The notes under the pieces: model-generated
What the model saw: the letters and a program-made list of their open reading frames with translations, nothing else
Told to the model about the DNA's origin: nothing
Databases searched by the model: none
In this document: positions 35,675 to 46,582 of the stretch, one piece after another
Layout of the letters: each line of letters begins with the position of its first letter
Numbering within the stretch: position 1 is the first letter of the stretch
Program-made: the position numbers and the translations under genes
Assembly: GCA_944388045.1 (NCBI GenBank)
Contig: CALXHG010000001.1
Span: forward strand, 62,001 to 126,000
Length of the DNA stretch: 64,000 bases
Reading direction: 5' to 3'
Source of the DNA: an uncultured Clostridia bacterium
GTDB lineage: Bacteria > Bacillota > Clostridia > TANB77 > CAG-508

Positions 35675-36955
35675 TTACTTTTTTATTACAGATAATATCA
35701 TTTTTTCTTCTTTAAAAACATTATTAAGAACTTGTTCTAAATAATTTTCATTTACTATTGGAATTTCTTCTATATAATCAAAACTATTAATTCCTTTAAA
35801 ATAATCTGCTAAAAACATTCTTGCTATATCACCTGGGTCATTAAATTCTCTAATATAACCTCCATAAATAGTCTTTCTTATTCTTTCAAATTCTTCCTTA
35901 TTAATTCCATCTTTTTTTAAATTTTTAATAGTCTCTTTAAATTTTTTATATACTTCATCTGGATATTTTGATTGTCCAGTAACTAAAATATGTGCATAAC
36001 CTGTTCCAAACTCATAATCTAAACTTGGAATTGAATACAAAATCCCATCATTATATAGTTCTTGAAATAATTTTGAACTTTTGCCAATTAACAAATTTAA
36101 TAATATTTCTATAGCTATATGTTTTTTTACTTTTTCTTTTCCCGTCTCTTCTTTATCTTTTATTCCTATTGAAAATAATGGCTCACTAACATCCATATTT
36201 TGTTCAATTTTTTCTTGAACAATTTCTTCTTTTTCATTTGGATATATTCTTTTTATTTCTCCATTTGATTTTTTATCTATTAAACGTTTTTTTATTTCTT
36301 CTAATAAATCTTCTGGTACAAAATCACCACAAACAACCATAACCATATTTGATGGATTATAAAAAGTATTATAACATTTATATAAAATATCTTTATCTAT
36401 ATGACTTATAGTTTCTATAGTACCTGTAATATCTAATTTAACAGGATGTTCAAAGTACATTGCTTCTAATGAATTTAAATATACCTTCCATTCAGGATAA
36501 TCATCATACATCATAATTTCTTGTCCAATTATACCTTTTTCCTTTTCAACATTTTCATCAGTAAAAAATGGATGTTGAACATAGTCCATAAATTCATCTA
36601 AAGCAGGATAAAAATTCTCTGTACATTCAAACAAATATGCTGTATGGTCATTTGTTGTATATGCATTTGCTTCAACTCCTAATGCCGTAAGTGCATCCAA
36701 ACTATTTATTCCATTTTCCTGTTCAAACATTTTATGTTCCAAAAAGTGGGCAACTCCTTTAGGTACTTCTGTTTCTTGTTTATCTCCAGGTACTATAAAT
36801 TTACTATCATTTGAGCCATAATGTGTTCCCCAAATAATGTATTTTTTTTGTATTCCTTTTTTGGGTATAATCATAATTGTTAATCCATTATCTAATTTTT
36901 CAATATATAGTTTTTCTTTTACTTTGGAATTTTCTATAATTTGCATTTTATTCAT
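35675..36955 (-). CDS. yfmH: M16 zinc peptidase YfmH
   Basis: 426 residues. The inverted zinc motif HFLEH (HxxEH, about residues 71-75) in VAHFLEHKMFEQ is intact, with a distal Glu about 70 residues on. It follows its partner YfmF by 69 bp in the standard order. In Bacillus the pair is linked to EF-P modification. YfmH is the catalytic subunit. Confidence 0.92.
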   Translation of the reverse strand: MNKMQIIENSKVKEKLYIEKLDNGLTIMIIPKKGIQKKYIIWGTHYGSNDSKFIVPGDKQETEVPKGVAHFLEHKMFEQENGINSLDALTALGVEANAYTTNDHTAYLFECTENFYPALDEFMDYVQHPFFTDENVEKEKGIIGQEIMMYDDYPEWKVYLNSLEAMYFEHPVKLDITGTIETISHIDKDILYKCYNTFYNPSNMVMVVCGDFVPEDLLEEIKKRLIDKKSNGEIKRIYPNEKEEIVQEKIEQNMDVSEPLFSIGIKDKEETGKEKVKKHIAIEILLNLLIGKSSKLFQELYNDGILYSIPSLDYEFGTGYAHILVTGQSKYPDEVYKKFKETIKNLKKDGINKEEFERIRKTIYGGYIREFNDPGDIARMFLADYFKGINSFDYIEEIPIVNENYLEQVLNNVFKEEKMILSVIKK

Positions 36956-37024
36956 TCCTTTCTTTTTATTTTTATGAATTGAGTTTATATGTTTTTTCTT
37001 AAATATAAATACAACTAATTATTG

Positions 37025-38296
37025 TTACTCTTTATTTTTTAAGAAATAAATTGTGTTTACTTGCATTAATTTTGCAACATTAATAATATTTTCTTTTGAT
37101 ATATTTTGAACTTTTTTGATATATTCATCAATTGGTAATTTAGTTTTTGAAAATTCTTGTCCAAAATAATACATAATCTCTGTATCTTGTTCATCATCAA
37201 TACATTTTATCGATGATATTATACTCTTTTTAGCATTTTGAATATCATTATCTGTAAATTTTCCATTTTCCATATCTATTAACTGTTTTCTTATTATTTC
37301 TTTTGCTTTTTCATAATTTTTAATTTCAATTCCACATCTTATAAAAATATTACTTTTATATTTTATATAACTTGAACTTGCTGTATATGCTAAACTTGCT
37401 TTTTCCCTAACTTCTTGAAACATTTTAGAACTTGCTGTTCCACCTAAAATTGCATTATATAAAAGTACATCATATTTTTGATTTTCATCATTTAAGTTAA
37501 AATCTAATCCTATAACAATTTTTCCTTGTGTTACATCCATTTGTTCTACAATTTCTTTTTCTTGTATTTTTTCCTTTTTTTCTATATCTAGTATAATTTG
37601 AGAATTTCTATCATTAAGTTGTTTTATATTTTTATTTTCCTCAATAATATTTAATGTATCTTCATTTATCTCACCAGAAACAAAAATATCTATTTTACAT
37701 TTAGAAATCATATCTTTATAATATTCATATAAATTTTGAGAATTTATTTGTTCTAAATCTTCTATATATCCATATTTATATAATCCATATGGTTTATTTT
37801 TATACATTTCTTCTATACATCTATCAAAAGCAAATCTGGCTTTATTATCTGTTTTTCCTTCAATTATTCTTTTAATATTTTCTTTTTCTTGTTCAATATA
37901 TTCCTCTTTAAATTTACCTTCAATAATTAATGGGTTGAATATAATTTCTAGTAATTTTTCAATACTACTTTTCAACATATTTTCACCATTTTGTGGAATA
38001 AAATTATCATTTATTGTTTCCATATAAAATTTTAAAATATCATTATCTCCAATTTTATCTAGCCCATTATCGAAACTCGCACCATACATTTCTTCTAAAT
38101 TTTTATTAATTTCTTCTGATGTTTGCATATTCATGCTTCCTCTTCTTAAAACAGCAGATAATAAAGAATTTTTAGTTACATTTTCCCTTGTTATTGGCAT
38201 ACTCAAAAAAACTGCAACTAAATTTGTTTTAAATTTTTCATTTTTAATTAAGTGTATTTTTATTCCTTTTTTTATTTCTCTTTCAATCTGTTTCAT
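37025..38296 (-). CDS. yfmF: M16-like peptidase subunit YfmF
   Basis: 423 residues of M16 fold without the HxxEH motif (the corresponding region reads NSLLSAVLRRGSMNM), so it is the non-catalytic partner of YfmH. SKMFQEVREKASLAYTASSSY in the C-terminal half is typical. ATG 38296 has GGAGGAGC upstream. A candidate promoter (TATACT at about 38325 on the minus strand) precedes it. Confidence 0.9.
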   Translation of the reverse strand: MKQIEREIKKGIKIHLIKNEKFKTNLVAVFLSMPITRENVTKNSLLSAVLRRGSMNMQTSEEINKNLEEMYGASFDNGLDKIGDNDILKFYMETINDNFIPQNGENMLKSSIEKLLEIIFNPLIIEGKFKEEYIEQEKENIKRIIEGKTDNKARFAFDRCIEEMYKNKPYGLYKYGYIEDLEQINSQNLYEYYKDMISKCKIDIFVSGEINEDTLNIIEENKNIKQLNDRNSQIILDIEKKEKIQEKEIVEQMDVTQGKIVIGLDFNLNDENQKYDVLLYNAILGGTASSKMFQEVREKASLAYTASSSYIKYKSNIFIRCGIEIKNYEKAKEIIRKQLIDMENGKFTDNDIQNAKKSIISSIKCIDDEQDTEIMYYFGQEFSKTKLPIDEYIKKVQNISKENIINVAKLMQVNTIYFLKNKE

Positions 38297-38451
38297 TTTA
38301 GCTCCTCCATTCCTTTTATAGTATAATACTTTTATATGTATTTATTCAAGTATAAAAAACATTTTTATAAATTTCAATATAAAAAGTACAATATAAAGTT
38401 TTTAACCTTATTTGTACTTCTTATTTATAATATTAATATATCATTGTTATT

Positions 38452-38853
38452 TTAAGATACAGTTAATTTTAAATCAAATTCTGCCCATTTAGCACCACCT
38501 GAGTCTATATTTGTTGAATATCTAAACATACATCTAACTGCTGTATATGTACTTCTTGGTGATACTGATACTGATTTGTTAAAACTTCTATCTTGCCAGA
38601 AATTAAATGTGAATTTACTTGATTTCGCTGACCATAATGTATACCAAGAGCCAGATTTTTGCCCTTCTATTTTCATTTCAAAATATCTATCATTTACCAT
38701 TCTTTTTGCCCCCATATTGAAGGTTCCTGTTATACTAGAAATATATACACTTCCAAGACTTTTTGTACTTCCACATTGTCTCCAACTAGATGATAAAGAA
38801 CTTGTATTAGAATAACTTCCTGTATAATAAATTGTTCTGCTACCACCTCCGGC
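38452..38853 (-). pseudogene. C-terminal surface domain, out of frame with its gene
   Basis: The frame ..GGGSRTIYYTGSYSNTSS.. to ..FDLKLTVS* (about 130 residues) encodes a beta-rich domain that continues directly from the Gly/Ser linker of the 38840 gene but one frame over. Removing one C from GGCGGCCGGAGG (minus strand, near 38853) would join them into one protein of about 700 residues. The ATG of this frame (38910) lies inside the neighbouring gene and has no clear ribosome site. It could be an assembly error, a true mutation or slippage. Confidence 0.7.
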
Positions 38854-40555
38854 CGCCTCCACCACTACTGCTTCCGCCACCTGAAGTACTTTTCTTTTTC
38901 CATACAGCATATAATGTTACATCTGCATCTGTATTATATGTTCCCTGTGGTTGATATTTTACACTTCCACTTGAACTTATAGCCCATCCTTGGAATGTAT
39001 AATTACTTCTTGAAGGTTTTGTTGAACTTAATTTTAAGCTAACACCTTGTGCTTTAGTTTGAGCTTTTGGTGCCCCTGAACCACCATTTGCATTATATGA
39101 AACTCTATATTGACCTTTTACTGTTATTGTACTAGTAGAACTTATAGTACCACTAGGGTTTTTAGCAGAAATTGTTACTATTCCAGTAGAAACTGCTGTT
39201 ACAAGTCCTGTATCATTTACTTTAGCTACACTTGAATTTGATGAGGTCCATGTTACTTTTTCATCAGTATCTGTTGGATTTACTATTGCTGTTAATTGAA
39301 CTGTGCTAGGATTATCACCATTACCAATATATATAGTTTGACTAGTTGGTGTTACAATAATACTAGAAATTGGTTTATAACAAAGAATTGTACTTGTAGC
39401 TTTATATCCATTTGCCGTTGTTGCTGTTATTGTAACAGTTCCTTTGTTTATTCCTGTAACTAAACCTGTTTCGTTAACTGTAGCAATATTTGTATCACTA
39501 CTTGTAAAGGTAACTTCATTTCCTACATTTGCCCCTTCTGGTAATACCTTTGTATTAAGTTGTAAAACTTTGCTTCCATTTAATTCTATAGTTGCAGATG
39601 TTGGACTTATTTCAATTCCTGTTGCTGTTGTTTGCACTGTAACAACACAAGTTGCTGTTTTATTATTAGATGTTTTTACTGTTATTATTGCTGTTCCATT
39701 TGTTACTCCTGTTACAAGACCATTTTCATCAACAATTGCTACATCTGGATTACTACTTATCCATGTCAACTCTGTCCCTGTATTTGCGAAATCAGGATAA
39801 AATGAAGCAGTTAATTGTACTGTTTTAATTTCTGTTCCTAAATCTATTATTTCATTTGTTTTATCTAGAGAAACACTTAATACTTTTATACTATTTACTG
39901 GAATTACTTGAACATTACAATAAGCTGTTTTTGTTATTCCTTCACTTTCAATTGAAGCAACAATTTGTGTTGAACCTATTTCTTTTGCTGTTACTTTTAC
40001 TTGTGTGTTACTATTTTCATCTTCTTCAATAGTTGCAACACTTGTATTTGTTGAATTCCATGTAATATCTCCTTCCATAGTTGTTATTACAGATATTTCT
40101 GCAGAATCTCCTATTTCTAAATCTGGAATTGAATTTGGCTGTAATTTTAAAATGAAATATTCATCATCTGCATCTAATATTGTTCCATCTCCTAATACCA
40201 AATACTGTCTTCCTGGTTTACCTTTATTTATAAAAGTAACTAAATATGAATCTTCATATTGTCCATCTTCTAAGGAATAGTTTTCATCCCCTACATTATG
40301 GTCTAAATAATATTCAAAATTATCTTTTTGTAATAACTCTTTTGAATTTGCACCAAGTGCCGAAACTGCAGAAGCTTTTAAAATATTTTTCTCTTCACTA
40401 ATTTCTGTTTGCTCTTTAGCTTCATCTCCATTATTAAAAAGACCTTTATCTCCTACTAAATAAGCAATACTAATTGTCATCAAAATTAGCAGTACTACAA
40501 CTGTTACAATTAAACTTATTAATGTTATCCCTTTATTCTCTTTTGTTCTTTTCAT
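38840..40555 (-). CDS. Pilin-like Big_2 Ig-domain surface protein (frameshifted end)
   Basis: 571 residues as read. The N-terminus KENKGITLISLIVTVVVLLILMTISI is a class III/type IV prepilin-like signal (K-G before a long hydrophobic helix). Three or more bacterial Ig-like Big_2 domains follow (about 225-305, 308-390 and 395-477), each with a tail of the type TGLVTGINKGTVTITATT. An InlB-like repeat (about 483-555, YRVSYNANGGSG.. and LYAVW) and a Gly/Ser linker end at TAG after GGGGRRW. The next domain lies in another frame (see 38452). It is probably a surface adhesin or pseudopilin. Confidence 0.85.
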   Translation of the reverse strand: MKRTKENKGITLISLIVTVVVLLILMTISIAYLVGDKGLFNNGDEAKEQTEISEEKNILKASAVSALGANSKELLQKDNFEYYLDHNVGDENYSLEDGQYEDSYLVTFINKGKPGRQYLVLGDGTILDADDEYFILKLQPNSIPDLEIGDSAEISVITTMEGDITWNSTNTSVATIEEDENSNTQVKVTAKEIGSTQIVASIESEGITKTAYCNVQVIPVNSIKVLSVSLDKTNEIIDLGTEIKTVQLTASFYPDFANTGTELTWISSNPDVAIVDENGLVTGVTNGTAIITVKTSNNKTATCVVTVQTTATGIEISPTSATIELNGSKVLQLNTKVLPEGANVGNEVTFTSSDTNIATVNETGLVTGINKGTVTITATTANGYKATSTILCYKPISSIIVTPTSQTIYIGNGDNPSTVQLTAIVNPTDTDEKVTWTSSNSSVAKVNDTGLVTAVSTGIVTISAKNPSGTISSTSTITVKGQYRVSYNANGGSGAPKAQTKAQGVSLKLSSTKPSRSNYTFQGWAISSSGSVKYQPQGTYNTDADVTLYAVWKKKSTSGGGSSSGGGGRRW

Positions 40556-40684
40556 TTGATTTTCTCCTATATAATATAATTTCTCTTATATTTTATATAT
40601 CATAAAAATTTATTTAAATCAAGAATAAAATTATTTTTTATGTATATTTTAATTACTTTAATATAAATTATCTTTTCAACAAAA

Positions 40685-40712
40685 AAGTAGCAAGTTATTT
40701 TCCTTACTACTT
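40685..40712 (-). terminator. Terminator after rpsU
   Basis: Arms AAGTAGCAAG (40685-40694) and CTTACTACTT (40703-40712) pair with one G-T wobble; a T-run follows on the minus strand. Confidence 0.75.
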
Positions 40713-40719
40713 TATCTTA

Positions 40720-40887
40720 TTAAAATTTTCTTTTTCTAGCTGCCTCTGATTTTTTCTTTCTTCTTACACTTGGTTTCTCATAGCATTCTCTTTTACGAAC
40801 TTCTTGAAGAACTCCATTTCTCGCACATTGTCTTTTAAACTTTTTTAAAGCTTCTTCTATATTTCCATTAACTTTGATTTCTGACAT
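40720..40887 (-). CDS. rpsU: 30S ribosomal protein S21
   Basis: 55 residues from ATG 40887 with AGGAGG upstream; the longer in-frame start at 40920 adds foreign residues. [45 protein letters not shown] is unmistakable S21, and the basic C-terminus is complete. It is a single-gene unit with its own terminator. Confidence 0.97.
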   Translation of the reverse strand: MSEIKVNGNIEEALKKFKRQCARNGVLQEVRKRECYEKPSVRRKKKSEAARKRKF

Positions 40888-41059
40888 TATTAATTCCCCT
40901 CCTTCCGGCGTTTGAAACACTGTATGTGGGATTTCATCCTTTATACGCTAATTATTATACATTATTTTCCTATTCATTGTCAAGTCTTTTTAGTCTAATT
41001 TATAAAATATTTAATTATAAACTATTTATATTTTGCTTTTACAATTTACCAGTATTTAA

Positions 41060-41581
41060 TTATACATCAAATGGTATAACTTTATGTACTTTTAATGACT
41101 TATTAACATCTATTATTCTTTGATTAGATGAACCTCTAAATTTTAATTTAAGATCTTTTTTCTCTTCTTCAAATTTTCCATCAACAATAACATCTATATA
41201 TGAAATAAGTTCTTTTGTTTGTGGCCAATTTTGAAACATGTTTCCAACTATATCTTTATCAAAAGTATATCCTGTATAACACCATATATCTTTTTGAGGA
41301 AATCTTTCTTTTACTTTTTTTAATAATGGCAAAAGACCTTCTTGATTTTGATATTCTAATGGTTCTCCTCCTAATAAAGACAATCCTGAAACATATGGAT
41401 GATCTAATTCATTTAGGATTTTATCAATTTCTTTTTCTGTAAACTCTTTTCCATAATTAAAATCCCATGCTTGACTATTAAAACATCCTTTACAGTGATG
41501 ATTACATCCACTAACAAAAAGTGAAACTCTTACTCCTTTTCCATTTGCAACATCAGCAATTTTTATATCTGCATAATTCAT
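41060..41581 (-). CDS. nrdG: Anaerobic ribonucleotide reductase activating protein
   Basis: 173 residues, radical SAM. The cluster motif CNHHCKGC (CxxxCxxC, about residues 26-33) and a glycine-rich LSLLGGEPL (about 73-81) are present. It generates the glycyl radical on NrdD. The nrdD partner is not within this window, so the two genes are separated in this genome or nrdD lies elsewhere. Confidence 0.93.
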   Translation of the reverse strand: MNYADIKIADVANGKGVRVSLFVSGCNHHCKGCFNSQAWDFNYGKEFTEKEIDKILNELDHPYVSGLSLLGGEPLEYQNQEGLLPLLKKVKERFPQKDIWCYTGYTFDKDIVGNMFQNWPQTKELISYIDVIVDGKFEEEKKDLKLKFRGSSNQRIIDVNKSLKVHKVIPFDV

Positions 41582-41601
41582 TTTTATTTTCCTTTCAATT
41601 A

Positions 41602-43236
41602 TTAGGTTTGAGTTTTATACATACCATATCTTTCTCTTCCTAAAGCTGTATAAAATGCTTCTTTTAATTCATTACTTTGATTTCCAACATAAGCATATAT
41701 ATCATCATAAACCTCACAATCATTTTGACTAATAACACTACTATATGATGCATAATATTTTAATGTATAATAATAAATTTTATTTTCATTTTCATCTAGA
41801 GCATTTTGTCTGTTAAAATCTAAATTTAATCTTCCTGAAGATTTTGATTCAATATTTGCATTTCCAATATTATTCTCATCAAGCAAATATTTATCTCCTA
41901 TTCTGTGGTAAAATCCATCATTTCCAATAATATAAATGTTTTCTTCTCTTACAACCTCTTTACTTTCAGAATTATTTACTATTGTATATCCATTATATAT
42001 TTTTCCTCCAATATCTAATCCTTGTACAAAACTAATAAGAGAAATATTTTTCATAATATGACTCCATTCTTCATCAGATAGTTCTGGCATTTGAAATTGA
42101 ACACTTTGTACAGAATTATAATTTGCTACAGCAATAGCTAAATTTGTTCTTATTTTATTTCTTATTATTTGTAATCTATGTTGATTAAAGTTTGATTTTT
42201 CACATTCTATATTATCTGAAATGTTACCATTTGGAGAATTGAAGTCAAAAATTTTTGTTTTATCTCCTTCATATACATGTGTATATATTGTATTTCCATC
42301 ATTATCAATTGTATAATCCATGGCATCACTATATTTTAAATCTTTTAAAGCACTTAATTCTCCATTTTTTATTTTATTTGTAAATTCATATGCTTCAATA
42401 TAATACCTTTGAGCAAAATTATTATTATTAATTAAATTATAGTATGTGTTAAATGTTTCATTTGGCTTTTCTGCAGTGCCTTGTTTATGTTCTACCATTT
42501 TTCCATTTAAAAAGTAGAAAACTCTTGCATTATCAGAATCATAATAATATTTTGTTCCATTAAATCTAATATATGGATATCTTTTTGAAGCATCTAATCC
42601 GTTTATTGCTGGTAAATTTTCATATAATAATTCATTTTCAATTGTAATCCCATTATATTTTACTGTATTTCCATCATATTCTATACCATCAATTAAATAT
42701 CCTGATTCATTATAGTATTTATCATTAACCATACCTTGTATTGATATATAATTATCTAATGTATATGTTATAACAACATCTATCGAACTTGTTGTATATT
42801 GTGCACTATATGAAATATATGGTTTTAATCCATATATATTCTGTCCATCTTGGTTTAATCCTGTATAATTTTGATTATTATAATTTGAATAAATATAAAA
42901 TCCATCATACATTGTATATACAAGTGCTGGAATATATTCATTCATTTGTTCTTCTGTATAACCATTTAGTCCAAATACAGATTTTAATGAATCCTTAAAT
43001 GTCTCTACAGAAGCTTCAATATCTCTAAGTTTAGAATTCGCTAAATCTGAGGTTGAACTATTAATTGTATTTATTTGAAATGCTTTGATTGCGTCACTTG
43101 TTGCTGCCGTTAATCTAGTATCATACTCTGTTTGAATCTTTATCGTTTGTATTTGATTTTGTGTATAAACAGAAAGCACTATAGATATTGGTAATATGAT
43201 TATAACAAATATAATTGCTAAATCTTGAATTCTCAT
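41602..43236 (-). CDS. Large membrane-anchored extracellular protein, unknown
   Basis: 544 residues. One N-terminal membrane helix (about 5-25, RIQDLAIIFVIIILPISIVLSVYTQ) is followed by a helical stalk (about 28-90) and a large Tyr/Asn-rich domain with many short strands. The N-terminus resembles pseudopilin/TadE-like anchors, but the similarity is weak. It lies between nrdG (20 bp) and ftsH. It recalls the prepilin-like protein at 40555 in having a short basic N-terminus and a single anchor. Confidence 0.65.
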   Translation of the reverse strand: MRIQDLAIIFVIIILPISIVLSVYTQNQIQTIKIQTEYDTRLTAATSDAIKAFQINTINSSTSDLANSKLRDIEASVETFKDSLKSVFGLNGYTEEQMNEYIPALVYTMYDGFYIYSNYNNQNYTGLNQDGQNIYGLKPYISYSAQYTTSSIDVVITYTLDNYISIQGMVNDKYYNESGYLIDGIEYDGNTVKYNGITIENELLYENLPAINGLDASKRYPYIRFNGTKYYYDSDNARVFYFLNGKMVEHKQGTAEKPNETFNTYYNLINNNNFAQRYYIEAYEFTNKIKNGELSALKDLKYSDAMDYTIDNDGNTIYTHVYEGDKTKIFDFNSPNGNISDNIECEKSNFNQHRLQIIRNKIRTNLAIAVANYNSVQSVQFQMPELSDEEWSHIMKNISLISFVQGLDIGGKIYNGYTIVNNSESKEVVREENIYIIGNDGFYHRIGDKYLLDENNIGNANIESKSSGRLNLDFNRQNALDENENKIYYYTLKYYASYSSVISQNDCEVYDDIYAYVGNQSNELKEAFYTALGRERYGMYKTQT

Positions 43237-43310
43237 ATATACTCTCGTTCCTTTCTATTATATAATTACTACAAATATCAATTTTTGTCAATAGAAAAGA
43301 ATGGATAAAA

Positions 43311-45116
43311 TTATCCATTCTCAAAAATTTTGTCAAATTCTTCTCCTTCAATCTTTTCTTTTTCCATTAATACTCCTGCAACTATATGAAGTTTATCCAT
43401 GTGTTCAGTTAAAATACTTACAGCTCTGTTATATGCTGTTTCAATAATTCTTTTTACTTCTTCATCTATTAATGCAGCTGTTTCTTCTGAATAGTCTTTT
43501 GTTTGAGCAAAATCTCTTCCTAGGAAAACTTCTCCTTGTCCTCCTCCAAACATCACAGTTCCTATTTTACTACTCATTCCATATTTTGTAACCATATTTC
43601 TTGCAATTTGTGATGCTCTTTCTATATCATTACTTGCTCCTGTTGAAATATCATTTAATATTAATGCTTCTGCAACTCTTCCTCCTAGAAGGGAAACTAT
43701 ATTTTCTTCCATTTCTGTTTTAGACATAAATGATTTATCTTCTGTTGGTCTATACATTGTATATCCTCCAGCCATTCCTCTAGGAACAATTGATATTTGA
43801 TGTACTGGGTCTTGTGTTGGTAAATATCTACTTACTACTGCATGTCCAGCTTCATGATATGCAACTAATTTATTTTCTTTTTCACTTCTTACTCTTGTTT
43901 TCTTTTCAGGTCCCATAGTTACTTTTACCATTGCATCTTCTATTTCTTTCATTCCAATTTCTTTATAATTTCTTCTTGCCGCAAGTAATGCTGCTTCATT
44001 TAGTACATTTTCTAAGTCTGCTCCTGCAAAACCTGATGTATTTTTTGCAATTACTTTTAAATCAACATCATCAGCTAATTTCTTTTTACGTGCATGTACT
44101 TCTAATATTTGTTCTCTTGCTTTTACATCTGGACTTGATACAACAATTTGTCTATCAAATCTTCCAGCTCTTAATAATGCTTTATCTAATACATCTGGTC
44201 TATTTGTTGCTGCTAAAATAATTACACCCTCATTATCAGAAAAACCATCCATTTCTACTAATAATTGATTTAATGTTTGTTCCCTTTCATCATGTCCTCC
44301 ACCTAATCCAGCACCTCTTTGACGTCCAACAGCATCAATTTCATCTATAAATATAATACATGGAGCTGATTTTTTTGCTTGTTCAAATAAATCTCTAACT
44401 CTTGATGCTCCAACACCAACAAACATTTCAACAAAGTCTGAACCACTTATTGTATAAAATGGAACTCCTGCTTCTCCTGCAACTGCTTTTGCTAATAATG
44501 TTTTACCTGTACCTGGTTGTCCAACAAGTAAAACTCCTTTTGGAATTCTTGCTCCCATATCTGTAAATTTTTTTGGATTTTTTAAAAATTCTACAATTTC
44601 TTCTAATTCTTCTTTTTCTTCATCTACACCTGCTACATCATCAAAAGTTACTCTATTTTTTTCTCCAGCATTTACTAATCTAGCTCTACTTTTACCAAAT
44701 GACAATGATTTTGAACCATTTTGATTATTTCCACTCATCATTATAAACCAGAATATTAAAAATATAGCAAGTAATCCAAATGGTGTAAATAAACTTAATG
44801 CTGCTATCCACATAGATTCTTTTTCTTCTTCAAGAGAAAATGCTCCAGTTTTTAAATAATCTTGAGAATATGTCATAAAACTATCTAAACTTGGAATATT
44901 TACTTCTTTTTCAAGTTTTGATTCTTTCATTTTTACTGTTGCATTTTTTCCATTAGATGAGATTGTTATTTTTTCTACTTCTCCATTTTCTATACTTGTT
45001 ACAAGTTCTGAATAAGTTATTTGTGAACTTCTATTTTCCATTATTGATGTTAATAATATTATTACAATTATTCCTATAATTAGCCACATTGCTAATGTTT
45101 TTATACCCTTTTTCAA
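43311..45116 (-). CDS. ftsH: ATP-dependent zinc metalloprotease FtsH
   Basis: 601 residues from TTG 45116 (AAAGG 11 bases upstream). Two membrane helices flank a short external domain (about 10-25 and 103-126). AAA domain: Walker A GQPGTGKT (about 199-206), Walker [16 protein letters not shown], and arginine fingers in the SRH. The zinc site is HEAGHA (about 427-432). It degrades membrane and short-lived proteins. The C-terminus is slightly short but complete ([10 protein letters not shown]). Confidence 0.97.
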   Translation of the reverse strand: MKKGIKTLAMWLIIGIIVIILLTSIMENRSSQITYSELVTSIENGEVEKITISSNGKNATVKMKESKLEKEVNIPSLDSFMTYSQDYLKTGAFSLEEEKESMWIAALSLFTPFGLLAIFLIFWFIMMSGNNQNGSKSLSFGKSRARLVNAGEKNRVTFDDVAGVDEEKEELEEIVEFLKNPKKFTDMGARIPKGVLLVGQPGTGKTLLAKAVAGEAGVPFYTISGSDFVEMFVGVGASRVRDLFEQAKKSAPCIIFIDEIDAVGRQRGAGLGGGHDEREQTLNQLLVEMDGFSDNEGVIILAATNRPDVLDKALLRAGRFDRQIVVSSPDVKAREQILEVHARKKKLADDVDLKVIAKNTSGFAGADLENVLNEAALLAARRNYKEIGMKEIEDAMVKVTMGPEKKTRVRSEKENKLVAYHEAGHAVVSRYLPTQDPVHQISIVPRGMAGGYTMYRPTEDKSFMSKTEMEENIVSLLGGRVAEALILNDISTGASNDIERASQIARNMVTKYGMSSKIGTVMFGGGQGEVFLGRDFAQTKDYSEETAALIDEEVKRIIETAYNRAVSILTEHMDKLHIVAGVLMEKEKIEGEEFDKIFENG

Positions 45117-45450
45117 TTTATCACTTTCCTTTCAAAATTTTATTCTAATAACTTTATTTTTCAATAAAATTTAGATGTTACAAATTTTTACATCAAAAAC
45201 TATAGCATATATTTTTTTTATTTTCAATAGTTTTTTTATGATTTTTTTGTGTCTTTTTTGTTACATTTCACTAGTTATTACGGATATTTCTAATTCATCA
45301 AATTTTTTTCTTATACTCTTAGCCAATTTTAATTTTTAACTATTTCGTACCTATTAGTAGAACTTTTTTATATATTATTACAGTATAACTTTCTTTTGAA
45401 AATAAAATTTTTATATTTAAAGTTTTATTTTTACTTTGAGCCTAAGTAAC
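45117..45450. other. 334-bp gap between ftsH and tilS
   Basis: AT-rich spacer with a small GATGT/ACATC inverted pair (about 45173-45193) and no credible gene. It must hold the ftsH promoter, but none is obvious. Confidence 0.4.
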
Positions 45451-46452
45451 TTAAAGCTTAATATTGTTTCCTATTGTATAAAAAGAAATTTTTTTATCTT
45501 TTACCATAACTTTTAAATTTTTATTTGGCATTAAAAATTTATTTCCTATATTTTTATTACACATTTTGATAATATCATCAATATTTATTTTTTCTATTCC
45601 ATTAACTGTTCCAAATAATTTTTTTGTTGTTAATAATATTAACCTATTTTTTATAACATTATCAAGTAAATTAAATTCTTTTAATTTTAAATCTATTTGA
45701 TGTTCATTTTCTAATAAAACTATATTTTCAAATTCTTTTTGTGTTATTCTATCAAGAAAATCATCTTCACTAGATACAACTTCAGATAATCTAGATAATG
45801 TTTCTATAATATTAGGGTTGAACTCTTTTTTTATATATGGAATAATAATATTTCTTATTTTATTTCTTGTATATGTATTTTCAAAATTTGTCTTATCTAT
45901 ACATGGATTTAAATTTTTTTGTTTACAATATTCTTCTATTTCTTTTCTATCACATTCTATTAGTGGTTTTATAAATTTATTATTTCTAATTGGTTTTATT
46001 CCTCTTAATCCGGAAATTCCGCTTCCCCTAAGAAGATGCATCAAGACAGTTTCTGCATTATCATTTTTATTATGTGCTGTTGCAATTTTATTTGATTTTG
46101 TTTTTTCTAATATTTCTTCAAAAAAATTGTACCTTGCATTTCTTCCACACTCTTCTGTTCCAATTTTTTGATTATTAGAAATTTCAATAATATTTACGTT
46201 TTTAGTAAAAAATTCTATCTGATTTTTATTACAATATTGTTCAACATATTTTTGATCATTTATAGCATCTTGTCCTCTTATCATATGATTTAAATGACAA
46301 ACATATATATCAAATTCAAATTTATTTCTTAAGTCTTTTAATATGTCTAGCATTGCAATAGAATCAGGTCCTCCAGATACACCTAATACAATTTTATCTC
46401 CTTTTTCTATTAACTTGTATTTTTTTATTGTATCTATTACTTTTTCTTTCAT
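45451..46452 (-). CDS. tilS: tRNA(Ile)-lysidine synthase
   Basis: 333 residues. The PP-loop VLGVSGGPDSIAML (about 22-35) and the second motif GTEECGRNARYNFF, which includes the R-Y-x-F pattern, are diagnostic, as is TAHNKNDNAETVLMHLLRGSG. It converts the wobble cytidine of tRNA-Ile(CAU) to lysidine. The C-terminal substrate-binding domain is reduced compared with E. coli TilS, as in many Firmicutes. Confidence 0.95.
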   Translation of the reverse strand: MKEKVIDTIKKYKLIEKGDKIVLGVSGGPDSIAMLDILKDLRNKFEFDIYVCHLNHMIRGQDAINDQKYVEQYCNKNQIEFFTKNVNIIEISNNQKIGTEECGRNARYNFFEEILEKTKSNKIATAHNKNDNAETVLMHLLRGSGISGLRGIKPIRNNKFIKPLIECDRKEIEEYCKQKNLNPCIDKTNFENTYTRNKIRNIIIPYIKKEFNPNIIETLSRLSEVVSSEDDFLDRITQKEFENIVLLENEHQIDLKLKEFNLLDNVIKNRLILLTTKKLFGTVNGIEKINIDDIIKMCNKNIGNKFLMPNKNLKVMVKDKKISFYTIGNNIKL

Positions 46453-46582
46453 CCTTTATTTTCTTCATTCCTTTACTAAATTATCAATTTACTTATATTT
46501 TAAATATTTATTCCTGTATTTAGGTATAATCTTTTTTTAACTTTGTGCATAATTAAAATAGTATTTTAATTATTAAATTATC

